A DNA stretch of 64,000 bases from Saccharina japonica (GCA_008828725.1 MEHQ01003109.1:1-64000); one strand, 5' to 3'; counted from the stretch's first letter, positions 11,423-25,189 are shown. Made by a program: numbers and translations. Notes: generated by a model from the letters alone, not told the origin.

Positions 11423-12644
11423 ATGGGAATTGTCGACAAGCTTTACTGCGAGCGCCTCGTTCTGGTTGAACGCATCGTGCACTATGAAGCTTGGGCCGCG
11501 CGTACTGGCGGGGTTGCCGAGCTTGCGAAAGAGAAGGCTCGTCTGAACGAGGTGGATTTTCGGATCTCCTCGGCTCAACACCAGCTCAAGTGGAGGCAAG
11601 AAGAAATCCACCCGATATGGCCGCAGCAACAGCGTGCCGCCTCGGCCAGACGTGAGCAGGTGCTGGTGAACCCGCTTGCTGCTCGAGGCACGAGCAACGC
11701 AGGCGAGCAGCGGCAGCAGCAGCGACCGGAGCAGCTGCAGCTGGCCGCCCTTCGGAGGGAGATGATGATGATGATGAAGAGAGAGTTGGCAATAGTGAAG
11801 CTGAGAGCCGGGACGAGTGAGGCCCAGCGCGCGGACTTGGAGAGAGAGAGCGGTGGACCAGAGGAGAACAACATCAGCAGAGACAACAGTGCAACCTGGG
11901 CAGGAGGCTCAGGCTGGCACGTTTACGACCACTGCTGTGAATCATACCCGGTCCGCGCCCACCCCCAAATTGGACGAGGAAGCGACGAGAGGACAAACAG
12001 GAGAAATTATGGGTGACGGAGAGAGACAAGAAGAACAAGCTGAGAAGCTAGGTGGAGAGCAGACCTCTCGGAGCGGCAGCAGTGCACAGGATGGGCAGGA
12101 GGCCCTGCCGCAGCCACGTCCGATTGAGAGTAGCCCCTTTGAGCCGATTTGTTGAGTGAGCCCGGGCGCGCAAGACCAGATGGCTTCGTCTGCGCGCCAC
12201 GTTGAAACCCACCCCGCGATGGCGAAGGAGATACCGTCAAACGCGAAGAAGAAAGAGGTCGGAGAGATGGTTTTATGTACGAGTAGAAGGGGGTTTATGG
12301 AGGAGGAGCATAGAGCAAGTGCGGCAGAGGCAAGGATGGTTGACCGAGGGAAAGGGGGAGGAAATGGAGGAGACGAAGGGGACGGCGTTGGGACGAACGA
12401 GCAGCGGGAGTATCAGCCGTTGCCACCGCCGCTGCCGTCGCCGCCGCCTCTGCCGCGCTTCCGGCGGAAGGCAGACCTGCAGACCTCGAGGCGGAGCAGC
12501 ACGCCCTGGTAGTGGCGAGCCGTTTGGTACTGGCACACGAAGCCCTGGTATCATACGAGAAACGAAAGGAGGATGAAGAGCAGGAGCAAGAAGAGGAGGA
12601 TCAGCAGCAGCAGCAGCAGGGGAGCAAGGAGGGGCGGAGCGGCG
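11423..12644 (+). CDS. Unrecognised coding locus, coiled-coil and Q/E-rich, exon structure unresolved
   Basis: From ATG at 11423 a frame open to 12016 starts MGIVDKLYCERLVLVERIVH and is rich in charged, Leu and Gln residues (QQQ and RREMMMMMKREL runs), as in a coiled coil. From about 11890 the better-looking frame is shifted by one (GDGERQEEQAEKLGGEQTS, stop 12153-12155). Near 12400-12644 a third frame reads as Ala-rich, then EALVSYEKRKEDEEQEQEEE and a Gln run, ending at a good donor CGGCG|GTAAGC at 12644/12645. The three pieces could be exons of one gene whose acceptors I cannot place, or one exon broken by frameshifts. No catalytic domain is visible and I assign no function. The sequence just upstream is a dispersed repeat. 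Confidence 0.4.
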
Positions 12645-13326
12645 GTAAGCAACACCACCTACAGCAAGGTTGCGTCTGGACAAGCATGGAAGCTGGACCG
12701 TGGTGTCTCCTGGGTGGTGGCCTCCGTTCAGCCCTGATTGAGGTATACGCTTTGTTTGTGCTGCTTAATTGGTTGTTTTTTCTTGCTTTTGCTTTTGATG
12801 ATGTTTTTTTTTGTACGTACGATGCTGCCGCTACTGCTGTTCAGGTGTACTTGGTAGGTGTGATAGGAGTAGGCTTGTTGCTCACCTACTATTTCTACTG
12901 AATACGAGTAGTTGGTTCTGTTGTCTTTCGTTTTTTGCGCGGGGTGATGGACTACGTACTTGGCTTGGGGCTTGGGGTGGATGATATACGATGCACGCAT
13001 GATTGGATTGAGTACACACGGTTGTGTGCTATGCTTCGATGCCGTGCTCGCTTCTTCTTGAATGCTGTGCTAAAGTGCCGTCGTACTGCTGTTGCACTGA
13101 ACTGCTGTTCGATAGGTATCTGCCTTGAGATACCTCGTGATGCGAATACTATACTGCTGTTAGTATACCAGATATACCAGATATAAACACGCGGAGCTTT
13201 TCGTGATTTGTGAGCGTACGGTTATATACATAAATACGTACCCTGGTACCAGAGAAGAGCAGTAGCAGCTATTTGCAAGTGGACTCGTGCTTGTTCTCAG
13301 ACGGAAAAATGCCGCAGCAATAAATA
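12645..13326. other. No gene recognised; possible intron or flank
   Basis: This follows the GTAAGC donor of the preceding locus. It contains three ACTGCTGT words within 80 bp (13085, 13101 and 13153) and a CAGATATAC direct duplication near 13170. No downstream exon was found. Confidence 0.4.
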
Positions 13327-13839
13327 AAGGGGGGGTGGGGGGGGGTGTACTCATGTTGTGCACGGCCGTAGTCATATGACCATAGACCCTCGCATCCCTA
13401 CAATGCCGGGACGGAGCGCGTTGGGTTTTCACCAACCAGGCAGACATTGCTTGCACCAAGCGCGAAACGCCGTGAGGTATTGGGCGAGTCGCATGGAGGG
13501 TGAGCTGCATCCTGCTAAGAACCGCCTCTGAGGCGGACTTGCATATGGACGACAGCTTCAATGAGTTAATTTAATTTCTGGTGTGGCCACTTCCGGAGAC
13601 AGCAATGGGTTTTACTATGTAACTGCCTCGCGGATGCCTTACCATTTCAACACTACGTGATACGACCATTCCCCTTGTGCGGAACAAAGGTTATCTACCC
13701 CGCACAAATGATCTACTCGACCGCCAGCTTTGGTGACCGCCAAAAAAAAAAAAAAAAAACGGCCCCCTGGTTGTCTAGCTCACGCAGCGAGTGGCGTGTT
13801 TTACAGCGTCGTTGCCAACCGACGCCAACCCAACCTATA
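13327..13839 (+). repeat. 510-bp dispersed element headed by a G run, copy A
   Basis: It begins with a broken G run, then TGTACTCATGTTGTGCACGG, and contains an internal A run (13741-13759). It ends around CCGACGCCAACCCAACC. It is about 97 percent identical by eye to copy B at 13876-14393 and to copies at 36.5-37.6 kb. It has no credible coding frame and no target duplication I could identify. Confidence 0.85.
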
Positions 13840-13875
13840 AATATATCATAAAAAAATATATCATATATTTATAGG

Positions 13876-14393
13876 AGGGGGGGGGGGGGGGGGGGGTGTA
13901 CTCATGTTGTGCACGGCCGTAGTCATATGACCATAGACCCTCGCATCCCTACAATGCCGGGACGGAGCGCGCTTGGGTTTTCACCAACCAGGCAGACATT
14001 GCTTGCACCAAGCGCGAAACGCCGTGAGGTATTGGGCGAGTCGCATGGAGGGTGAGCTGCATCCTGCTAAGAACCGCCTCTGAGGCGGACTTGCATATGG
14101 ACGACAGCTTCAATGAGTTAATTTAATTTCTGGTGTGGCCACTTCCGGAGACAGCAATGGGTTTTACTATGTAACTGCCTCGCGGACGCCTTACCATATC
14201 AACACTACGTGAAACGACCATTCCCCTTGTGCGGAACAAAGGTTCTCCACCCCGCACAAATGATCTACTCGACCGCCAGCTTTGGTGACCGCCAAAAAAA
14301 AAAAAAAAAAAAAAAACGGCACCCTGGTTGTCTAGCTCACGCAGCGAGTGGCGTGTTTTACAGCGTCGTTGCCAACCGACGCCAACCCAACCT
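13876..14393 (+). repeat. 510-bp dispersed element headed by a G run, copy B
   Basis: Tandem neighbour of copy A, with an uninterrupted G run at its head and a 22-nt internal A run at 14295-14316. The junctions between copies are TATAAATATAT/ATATATTTATA palindromes. Another such junction followed by a G run at 14415-14426 marks the end of the array, as if each unit were bounded by a G run. Confidence 0.85.
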
Positions 14394-15985
14394 ATAAATA
14401 TAATATATTTATAGGGGGGGGGGGGGATAAAGCGTCGTATCCTGCAAATTGTATCGTTTGGTGTAGTATATCATATTGTATCGTACTTACAAAAAAAAAA
14501 CATGGGCTGTGAGATTGAGGATTTCGTCGAAACTCATATTTACAAGCTGTATGTCATAGTATTAGTAGAGTGATATCATGTGATATTTCGATCGCGCGTA
14601 CGACGGGTTTTATATGGCCTCATGCCTCATGCAGGATGTACATCCCGTGTATGAGGAAACCTCATTGTATCATTTTGTTTGCTGTCATGTCATATCGTAT
14701 CCCACGAAGTGGAAGCAAGTCGAATGTGTTGAGTTTCGGCACCTATTAATACTGTACTGCTGTACGACGTACTGTACTGTACTGCTGTGCTATACTGCTG
14801 TACTGCTGTACCTGTGTTCAGGCAAGGAGGGCGGGGGGGAGGGGACCTGGGGGTGGCTGCATATGTTAGTCGAATCCCTGGGCCCCGTGTTCAAGATGTG
14901 TATCCAAGCGCAACAACGCTCAAAGTCTAAGCAACAAGCCTCACGCACGACATGGTCGGCGTCATGAGACTACAGAAGCACTTTGCTTACACTGAACGGC
15001 ACTCACACGTTCAGCCGGCCTCGACCCAGGCTCTCTTCGCACTGGGCGCCAGACCTCGCACAAACAACGGCAGTTCGGTCCTAGCCCGTTGCAACAATAT
15101 AATAAATACCCGCACGAATGACCAACCAATCCTGTCAAGGTTTATCATGTCGCATAAGAAATGTATTTCCGTATTTTTTCTTCAGAACTGATCGGCTGCA
15201 AAAAATCGATCGACCATAATCATGAAGCTCAGAAATCGAACCGCCATGGAGTGGAAACGGCGCCTTCTGTTCTCTTTGCGCCGTCTGACGCGCCGAGTGC
15301 TCTCTGACCAGGTCGGAACCCTGCTATATTGGTATTAATTATTTTGTATTCTTTGATCTAAAGTAACCGAAGTGGATCGAGCGGCGTTCGACGGTGACTG
15401 CTGCCATTGCTGCTGCTTGCCTTGCTGACCATGCTGCTGCTGCTCTGCTGCTGCTTCTGCTGTACCGATTCAGAGTCACCGTTGCTGTTGCGAGCTGACG
15501 AGGCGGTCTAGTGAGGCGTGGCATGTACTCACTCATACCCGCGAACTTCGCAGCTCATCACAACCCCCCTTCCCCTTATTCAAATAAAATGTTCATCATA
15601 GATGTGGACCTCCCAAAGGTCAGTCAGTGCTCGGCGTGTTTGCGTGCTGATCTCCTCGGTGCGTGCTGCTGTCCTGGGCGTGTCGCACACACCCCACCTC
15701 TGATGCTGATACTCCGCCGAGGCGCATGGTATGTGCTAGGCTGTCGAGGCGTGCCAATACTAGCGCGACGCTGCTGCTGTACGCCCAGAACGGACTTTGA
15801 GGGTCGAGCGGACAAGGGGGTACCCGGGGTGTGATTTGTGGGGGTCACTTATTCACTTGATTATCTCGGTCACTTTTTTCATTGATTATCTGTCACGCTT
15901 TTTGAATTTCCAAATGGCCACTCCTGTCTGTTTCACAGACTGGAGAACTACTCATCAACCAATTATCACCAATATGTAAGTGCCA
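14394..15985. other. No gene recognised; cluster of ACTGCTGT words
   Basis: Four ACTGCTGT words fall within about 60 bp at 14755-14810. A CTG/TGC-rich block lies at 15397-15490. Open frames of 60-120 codons exist but compete on both strands and show no domain. Confidence 0.45.
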
Positions 15986-17338
15986 ACCCAAATCTTTGGG
16001 GTACAGAGGGAGGAAGGGAAGGAGGGAGAGAGGGGGGGGGGGGGGGCACCCCCCCCCGGAGGGCTCGAAAAAATATGTTTTTGCAAGTTATTTTTTATGT
16101 GTGTATCGGTGTACACGTACGTGATTTGTGTGACAATACCGGAGAGGTGCAAACCCTCACATCGAGTACAACACCACCGTAACATTGGCAGTAATAATAG
16201 GTGCCTCGTCTGAGTCCAGCGGCAACAGAAGCATACACAAAGCAACCGCTTGCAGTGTTCGGCTGCTGTAGCTGCGGCAAGCGTTATGCTGATGTAGTGC
16301 CAATATTTACCCGTGCGAGCAAGGATGCTGCTGCAGCTCGGTGGTAAGGCAAGGTAGCACAGATACATCAGGTACCACAGGTACGGACGTACGTACGAGT
16401 ATGATGATGCCAAATGACAGGTAAGGTGCTCGTATATAGGATGTCGTATACTCGTAGGGTGTCAAGGCTTTGACCATTATTGATAATAATGGACTGACTG
16501 GTTACTGAGGGTACCACGGCTATGTACAACAAACAACAGTCCGTGCAGGTCCATACGCTGAAACGTAAGGGTTACAAACGCTGCTACTACTGCAGTACTG
16601 TAGATTGTGGTCCTCATGCTGTTGCTCGGAAAGGTGGCACTCAGGTTTGATGCTCTTCCGAGAGCTCATGCTGTCTGGCAAGTCCATCATTGAGAGCCTT
16701 GCCGTCGCCAAAGTCGTCCCCACCGCAGTGACAAACCCACGCGATATCCCCCAGTACTTATCCAGCCAAGCCTGCCGATCCCACGAGTCTTCAGGACCTT
16801 CTGGTCCACCTTATAGCGAGCTCATAGCTCCTTTGTACCGCTCACTACTGCTACAGTCGCTGTCACACTACGCAGCTGCGGCCTATATAGGTCGCAGTGC
16901 CGCCCAGTAGCATTGTAGCACTATGGAAGGCCTTGTATCAACCAGGGGGAGGGGGGGGGGCGGCTCTCTACCGTCCCCTGTTTTCAGTTTTATATAGTTA
17001 TTGATAAGGCGTAGAGGGAGGGGACGGTGTCAGGTACCCCCCCCCCCTGTCGTGAGGGTCGAAGTTGAACAATTTGGCGTGATGTCGAAAAAATATTTTA
17101 CGGGCCCCCTCGTCTTGAATGTTGAGACCATGCCATTTTTCGATTTGAAAATCGGATTCTCAAAAGGCCGTTTCCTATGCAGTTCGATTTCGAGCTTCAG
17201 ATTTGTATTTTTCGATGTCAAAAACGAAAGCACCGTCCTATCTATGCAGTCCGATTGTGCAAAATCTGACCGGATTTTTTTTTATTTGAGAATCAGATGG
17301 CCCAAGTCGTTAGGTTTAGCCCTCTCCGTATACTCATA
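15986..17338. other. No gene recognised; G and C homopolymers
   Basis: A G run (about 16034-16045) is followed directly by a C run (16050-16057), forming a potential hairpin. Further G and C runs lie at 16950-16960 and 17037-17047. No coding sequence was identified. Confidence 0.5.
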
Positions 17339-17346
17339 GACTTTAC

Positions 17347-17519
17347 CAAAGATGGGGAATGACGGCACGTCACCAAAAAAACGAGTAGCGGTCACAGCCT
17401 ACGGCCGCAGTGTCTACACTAAAACCAAGTAGCTACGTGTTTATTGCCGTCACGTCACACGAAAAACGGCCGTATTGCCGTCACGTCACATGATAAATCG
17501 CCGTCATTCCCTATCTTTG
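17347..17519. mobile_element. 173-bp hAT-like MITE with 8-bp target duplication
   Basis: The ends CAAAGATGGGGAATGACGGC (17347-17366) and its inverted copy (17500-17519) differ at one of 20 positions. Perfect 8-bp direct repeats GACTTTAC flank the element (17339-17346 and 17520-17527). Inside, GCCGTCACGTCAC is repeated twice. The size, termini and 8-bp duplication are those of a hAT-derived miniature element. Confidence 0.85.
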
Positions 17520-17576
17520 GACTTTACAGCAGCAGCAGCAGCCTTATTATTTTACGGTTGTTTCTATACTGCTGTA

Positions 17577-18335
17577 TACTCGATACTCCGAGTATACTCG
17601 GAGTATCGACCCGAGTATACTCGGAGTATCGAATATTTTTTGTACTCCGAGTACTGAGAGTATTAGAGTACTGGTGGCCTAAATACTCGGAGTACTTGGA
17701 GTATGAGCAGTACAGAAGGCCCAAATACTCCGAGTATACTGGGAGGATGAGCAGCACTTATACTTGAATACAAGCAGTACTCGGAGTAAAAACATATAAT
17801 TACTCGCAGTACTCCGAGTATCGAGAGGATTGGATACCGAAATACTGCGAGTACACAAAGTACCTGAAGTATGTTTTCTCGAGAAAAATCCAATTTTACT
17901 CCGAGGTAATGGGAGCATCTGTGAATTTTGAAATGCTATAAACGCCAGTCACATGCTCCCAGAACCTGGGAGATATGACGGCCGAGTCTTTTTAATGATG
18001 CAAAAATGCTCCTAACGTACTTCATTCCGAGTATACTCCGAGTTAGAGTACATTTCGTACTCCGAGTTAGAGTACTCGCGGCCTGAATACTCGGAGTACT
18101 TGGAGTATGAGCAGTACTGAAGCCCCAAATACTCGAGGTGCAAGGAGTACCCGCACTATCGGACCCCGGCATACTCCGAGTACACGAAATATCGAGAGTG
18201 TTCATACCCGAAATACTCCGAGTACGAGCAGTATCCCGGAGTATCGAACCCGAAATACTCCGAGTACACGAAGTGCCTGAAGTATTTTATCTCCAATATA
18301 CTCCTTACTTTACTCCAAGGTACTCGGAGCATCTG
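17577..18335. repeat. Array of TACTCCGAGTA / TACTCGGAGTA palindromic words
   Basis: The near-palindrome ACTCCGAGT/ACTCGGAGT and one-base variants occur about thirty times in 750 bp, often abutting as ATACTCCGAGTATACTCGGAG. The block is made of two related halves of about 410 bp, each ending with TACTCCGAGG-like sequence and GGAGCATCTGTG (17910-17921 and 18327-18338). Both strands are saturated with TAC/GTA, so open frames here are not coding evidence. Confidence 0.85.
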
Positions 18336-20200
18336 TGCAACATCGAACACAACGAGGAACTACCCCTGAGCCCGCGGGAAAAACGCCGGACAAATACTTG
18401 CTTTTGTTTTCAAGACTGGAGACTAGCAATGCGAATGATACTCATTCGATTGCGATACAAATAGGATAGGGGAGCTGCAGAAAATCAAATACTACTGCTG
18501 TGCTGCTTATTTTGTGTTTACCTGATGCAAACGGTAGTTCTCTGTGTGCGGACAGTTTTATGACCATGAAGGTCGTATACACCCCCATGCATACGTATAA
18601 GACACTGCGTTATACCAGGTATGCAGGTACAGGTACAAAGCAACTGCGAACGTGCTACTGCTCAGATAAGATTATCATGGTTGGTACGATGTTGGCATAC
18701 CTTAGGGCGTTGTGATATGATATAAATATGCGATGGAATGGACTATTGATACGGAGTGAAATTACTTTTTTGGGCGCTTCAGATTGACTGCTGTATGTGT
18801 GTTCTTCCGCCCTCCCTCCCTCCCTCCGTAGCGAATCAGTTATAGGTACAAGTTGGTTCTGATCATTTGTCTATGTAGCACGCATGCTACGTACTTAAAG
18901 CAGGAGGAGTACAAGCGGGGTAGGTGCTTTAAACACGTAATCATATAGCAGTTACTGTGCTCTGTGTTGGCGATATGAAATATGCACTTGTACCTGTCTG
19001 ATAAAGGCATCCGAATCTTGATGAATACATGAACGGGTTTTGTCTTTACGCGCACTACTATTGGTTGGTTAAATTGCTGTTCTTGAGTCATTGTTGTTTG
19101 GTGATAAAATAGTACACTTCGAAGCTTGTCATGCACCCGGGTTTCCACCCTGTCATGTACCACTTTCCTTGTGTGGAAAATCGCTCGAAGGTTCTTGATT
19201 ATACCAGCAGCTCGTGGCAAGGGGAAATCGGTTGCCCCGATGATAAGTTGGCATACATAACTACTGCTGTAAGCTTGAAACCATAGCACGCGGTCGGATA
19301 GGTTACGTTTGCGTATGAAATGAGGATTTGAGATTTAATATTTTAGTTTTAGAGTCGATTTCAATGAAGATACCATCTGGTCTGGCCTGGGCGGTTTTTC
19401 CGGTAGTTTGGAAAATGCATTGATTGACTGGTTGACTGATTGAACGAGGATTTGAGAATGGAGGATTTTGATTGAGCTTCGGATTAGGCTTGTGGGGTTA
19501 AGGTTGGGTTGTGGTTTTTGATTGATGGTTTTCGGGCATTGAAAATTATGTCTATTTACTGTTCACTGTTTACTGATTGAAATAGTGGATACTGCTGTGC
19601 GGATATACTGTTTTCGGCCGAACCGTGATCGGGAGCTGTATTGTTGATTGTCAGGGAGATATTCAATGATGATAACGGCTGGTCTGGTAGTTCCGAGAAT
19701 ACATTGTACGGTATTGAGATTAGTATTGAGGAGGTTTCAGGTTTTGATATTCTTGCAACGTGCAGTGATTCTGAAGTTAGCACTGCTGGATAAACTTATT
19801 ATATCGACCTATTGACACCGAGCTGATGGCCGTCTGATTATCGAGGCCATATGTCCCTAGGTTCGGCAGCTGAGTGTCTTGGAAGATTGTTGAAGTTTGA
19901 GCCAGTATGGTTTAGATTTTGGTATTTGAATTATAATGAATTTGGTATTTGAATTATAATGAATTTGCTTGAATTTATGGTATTCAGTACTTTGAATTTG
20001 CTTGAGGTTTGGGGACATTGTGGTCCACTTTCGGTACGTGAATTTGGAATGGGTGATATTGATTCGGGATGATGATTTGTGGTTTTCAGGACAGCTATGA
20101 GGTGTGACCATGCTATGATATCGTGATGCTTTATTGCCATACTGTTTACCATGCAGAGAGGATATTAGTTGATGGGACTGTACACCTGTTCGGTATGCAT
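18336..20200. other. No recognised gene; one unassigned open frame
   Basis: A minus-strand frame at 18840-19289 (149 residues, basic, no recognisable domain) is the only long one and could be a gene fragment. A CCCT repeat lies at about 18810-18826. A perfect direct duplication of about 24 bp (TTGGTATTTGAATTATAATG core) lies at 19918-19968. Confidence 0.35.
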
Positions 20201-20229
20201 ACTGCGGATGTGTGGTGTCGCACAGTATC

Positions 20230-20520
20230 GATTGCAAAGCAGGGAGGATATTGATCGTGCTTGTACTCGATACAGCAGGTACGATGACGGTTACAGGTAT
20301 TTGGGGGTTCATATACTTGATGAGGCTTTATTGTGGGGTCCCGTGCTTGTGTCTTGGCTTGCTTACTTCGCTGCAAACTCCGCTTCGAGGTCCCCTTCGA
20401 TGTCCTATAATATATCGACTTAACTACTTGGTTTATGTCTACATGAGGAGCGCTGCAGCACCTTGACCCTGTCCACCTGTGGGAGGGCCCGTCATGCGTT
20501 CGAGGTTGTATCAACATATG
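20230..20520. repeat. Dispersed repeat, copy 2
   Basis: Nearly identical, same orientation, to 11010-11275, including the CTTGATGAGGCTTTATTGTG and GGAGCGCTGCAGCACC regions. It leads directly into Helitron-array-like sequence at 20525. Confidence 0.8.
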
Positions 20521-20524
20521 GAAT

Positions 20525-21410
20525 GTTCCTTTTAGTTCCCGGGATGTCGGAGTTATAGATGTATGGAAGGATTTCTGATCCGGGGATGGGACCCTATTGT
20601 TCTCGGGTGCCGGGGGCGGCTGGCTTCATGAGCCTCAGCCAATCAGTGACCAGCCGATGAGGGTGGGGTTTCCACACCGTGCAGCGCGGTGTCAACTCGG
20701 AGGATAGCCGTTCTTGTCACGGGTTGGTCGGAGTTGTAGAGATATGGAAGTATTTAGTATCAGGGGATGTGACCCTATTCTCCCCGGGAGTGGAGGAACC
20801 TCGATACCTCGATGGGTCTGGGTTCACAATCAATTTTCTAGAATGATCCAGCAATTACCTGCAATAATATCGTGATTCAAAATGTAAGTCAGCAGCAAGG
20901 CTGGCTAGATGGCCGTCAGAACCGCCCCGGGATTGTGCCGCGGCCACGGCTCGGCGACGCATGAAACCCGGTGCTGGTGCTGGTGCTGGTGTCGGTGCTA
21001 CTGCTGGTGCTACTGTTGTTTCCTGCTGCTGCTGCTGCTGCTGCTGATGGCTCTGCGCTGCTGCGGGTTTGTGCGATCTGTGATGATGGATACAAAGTCG
21101 TGGTGTGATCCCGCCGCATTGCACTGTTGCAATCGACCAATGTTGTTTTTTTCTTATTATGAACTGCAAAAACCCAGAAGCAACGTTGACTTCATGCCTC
21201 AATCAACCATTAATAAAATGCCTCAATCCAAGAGGGCCGGCTCGGGGATCGGCTCGGGGTTGTCGGTAGCTCAGAGCGACGGCCACGGCTCGGCGCGATG
21301 CGACGCGACGCGACGCGAGAGGTAGTGTTTGACTGGTTGTGGCACCCAGCCTCCCTGCCATAGGGTAAAACGGGGCTGAAGCGCTCTGGATCGCGCTGCC
21401 CGCCCCGCAC
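20525..21410 (-). mobile_element. Decayed relative of the Helitron at 54.8-57.1 kb
   Basis: 20525-20900 and 20880-21410 match, in the same order, the right half of the 54.8-57.1 kb element. Shared words include GGTTTCCACACCGTGC, GGCTGGCTAGATGG, GGCCACGGCTCGGCG and TTGTGGCACCCAGCCTCCCT. An extra CTGGTGCTGGTGC / CTGCTGCTG block (20972-21050) is inserted or expanded. The terminal TC and CTAG signals of the complete copy were not found here, so this is a fragment. Confidence 0.65.
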
Positions 21411-22030
21411 TGTTGTCCTTACATTTGTATTTAGAGTGGTACATCACAGCACACTTCGAGTACTACCATACCATGTACTTACATACTACCAATGGGCAAC
21501 GCAGGGCTACCGCCACCGGCAGAGTCGTGGCGGTACCGCTATATTTACAAATGCTGCTATTTGTTGTCACGAATCACGAAAAACCTGGGCCAGCGAACGA
21601 TCGCTGTCCAGTTGGAAGCAACAGCCCTGTCTGTTCGCGTGTTCTACCAGTCTACCAGCACCGTTCCGTGCGGTATCCACTTGGTATTCCCACAAGCGCG
21701 ATGAACCAGATAAAGCCCGATGCTGCAAGTGAGCTACGTAGTGTACGTGCTCAGCCAAAGATTATGAACCAGAACGCCAAATTCTCTCTATGACAACAAA
21801 CTACAGATTATTCTTATATCGGTTCCCAATCACGAATAATATTTTCCTTTGTTGTATGTATCTTTCGAATTGCGTTGTATATTATCATTTTCTGTGGCAT
21901 GGTAGGGAGAGCAGCTGGCTGACATATCTACCGCATTATCAACTCTGTCATGCTCACATGTCTTTTGCCCATAAACGCATCTCCCTCCCTTCACTGTTTG
22001 GGTTATACTGTACGAATTCTCGGATGACTG
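21411..22030. other. No gene recognised
   Basis: Unique-looking sequence between the Helitron relative and the CTGT tract, with three overlapping open frames and no recognisable domain. The base at 22031 is N. Confidence 0.5.
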
Positions 22031-22031
22031 N

Positions 22032-23279
<1,248 letters not shown>

Positions 23280-23699
23280 AAATTGGTACCGACCCGGGGG
23301 GCGCCATGATGAACATGGTGCCCGAGTTTACGAGGGACAACGGCCGATCAGAGTCCGGCAGCGCTGAAGGCAGCGCTACTGTAGGAGAGCACCCCAAGGG
23401 CAGGTCTCGGGATAGCCCAGCAGGGGCAGGACTCACTGCTGTACAAGAGACTCCTGCTGGAGCAGGTCTCGTACGAAATTCGGGCAGAGAGACGATTTTG
23501 TGCAATGGGGCACGGAGAATCTGCGATTCCAGCCGAGGTTGGTCCAGGAGGGTTCAGTCAGACCAGACAGGGAGGGCCGGAGAGAGGGGTGCATACCCCA
23601 GCGGTGAGTCTGGTGGCGGTTTTGGTCTGTTTTCCTCTCGCCATATGGTTCCAAGCACCACGTTGAGCCGCAGTTTAGGGATTTGAAAGTAGGTTTTCA
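23280..23699. other. Flank between the CTGT tract and the copia remnant
   Basis: No recognisable gene or long terminal repeat. A 5' LTR would be expected about here and is not seen: no segment matches the candidate 3' LTR region at 28.4-29.1 kb. Confidence 0.4.
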
Positions 23700-23825
23700 T
23701 CCCTGGACCAAAACCGCGCGGTACTACGCCAACGCAAACAGGCGCTTTGGCGAGTTTTGCATCGGAACCGCCCAGTGCATTCATGTGGGGGGATTATAAA
23801 CCGAGAACAAGGTGCTTGTCGCTAG

Positions 23826-24521
23826 AGGGTTTAGCCTCTAAAGCGTTCAAAGACATACGCTGACATGGAATTTCTTGTCGACGGCCCTCAAGAGTAAGAG
23901 AGCGATGAAAGAAGACTGCATAGGTGTACTTCTCCGAGGGAAACGTGGGGCGCTCTCCTTTCGGGGTACGGTCCTCAAACCGCTGAGGTCTAATCTGACC
24001 TTTCCTGACGCTTTAAAACTTTTTAAATAGCACCCGGGAGCAATCCGCTTGAGAGGACGAGTACGAGATAGAGGATCTTGCCGCGAACATGCGTACAGCA
24101 GGCCTGACATTTGACGACCACATACTATACACCATCCTTATTGATGCTCTGCCTACCGAGGAGGGGGTGGAGGCACGGAACCTGCCCTCTCGCGACAGTA
24201 TCGGCCGCGAATATCATCAAGGCTGTGTGAGAACGGCATCGCCGATTTTCTGGAAACTTGAAAAATGGGTCAAACGCTTCCCATGAAATGTACGCATGTG
24301 ATGATGCCGATGGCAGCCGCGGGAGGGGTGGACGCCGTGACAGAGGAAGAGGCGCACGATGGGGAAATCACGAACAAGGCGGAAAAGGCACCAACGAGGA
24401 GGGTGGTGGCTCGGCCGCGGCTGCCAGTGACGATGGCAACAGCGCCAAAGCGGCCAAAGATAGTATCCTTGCGAGGAGGTGTTACAAGTGTGGCAATAAG
24501 GGCCATAGGATTGCCGACTGA
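23826..24521 (+). pseudogene. copia gag with zinc knuckle
   Basis: Frames at 23880-24080 give GPQTAEV, RFKTF and IAPGSNPLE pieces. 24060-24200 gives IEDLAANMRTAGLTFDDHIL and VEARNL, typical of the copia gag core. 24255-24520 gives a Gly/Arg-rich linker and the CCHC knuckle CYKCGNKGHRIAD. The fourth ligand, expected as Cys in the CX2CX4HX4C pattern, is replaced by a TGA stop at 24519-24521. Stops and frame changes interrupt the earlier part. In an intact element gag packages the RNA in virus-like particles. Confidence 0.85.
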
Positions 24522-25189
24522 ACATGAGAAAACTACCCAGACGTTGCAACGGACGGGATCTCACTGCTGATGCCTGCTCCACTGCGAAGGAAGACTGTGC
24601 TGGTGCTGTGGCGACCAAGTTTGGAGCGAGAGTCGACGACGATAATGATGCTGTGGCCCAGGCTTCAGTTTTCAAAGTCGAAGAGAAAGGCGGGTGTGCC
24701 GGTGCCGTACGCAGAATGGGGGATGGAGTTAGCTTGGCAGGTAGGAAAAGGGACCTGGATTTGCTACAAAGAAGCGTCTACTTGCTGGCGCCCTCACCAG
24801 ACTCTTACCAACTACCGAGAGTACAACCCCAAACGGCGCATCGTCGACGGTAGCACTCACTCGATCGAAGGATATGGCGATATCAACTTTGAAAAACGAA
24901 AAGTTCCCGAAATAGTATTGTGGACGTGTTGCTGGATGACGTTGCGCACGTGCCGGACCTCCGCTATCAAGTATTTTCCCTGCTCCCTCTATTCAAGAAC
25001 GGCCACGGTTTCGATGAGCGCCCCACGGGGGTGGTTATTAGACACAAGTCAGAGTGCTCCATCGTATTTTCATTGAGTGGGACCCCGTTCAGCCCTTACG
25101 GCTACATGGTCGACCACAGTGGTAGGGAAAAGTCGTGTGCTGTACTCGCTCCGGGCTAACGGCCCAGCATATCTGCGATTCACATCAAC
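24522..25189 (+). pseudogene. copia protease / pre-integrase region
   Basis: The segment 24905-25160 reads VLLDDVAHVPDLRYQVFSL and then YMVDHSG and VLAPG, matching the stretch between protease and integrase in copia polyproteins. The protease active-site motif itself (D-S/T-G) is not clear in the more damaged 24530-24900 part. Confidence 0.75.
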
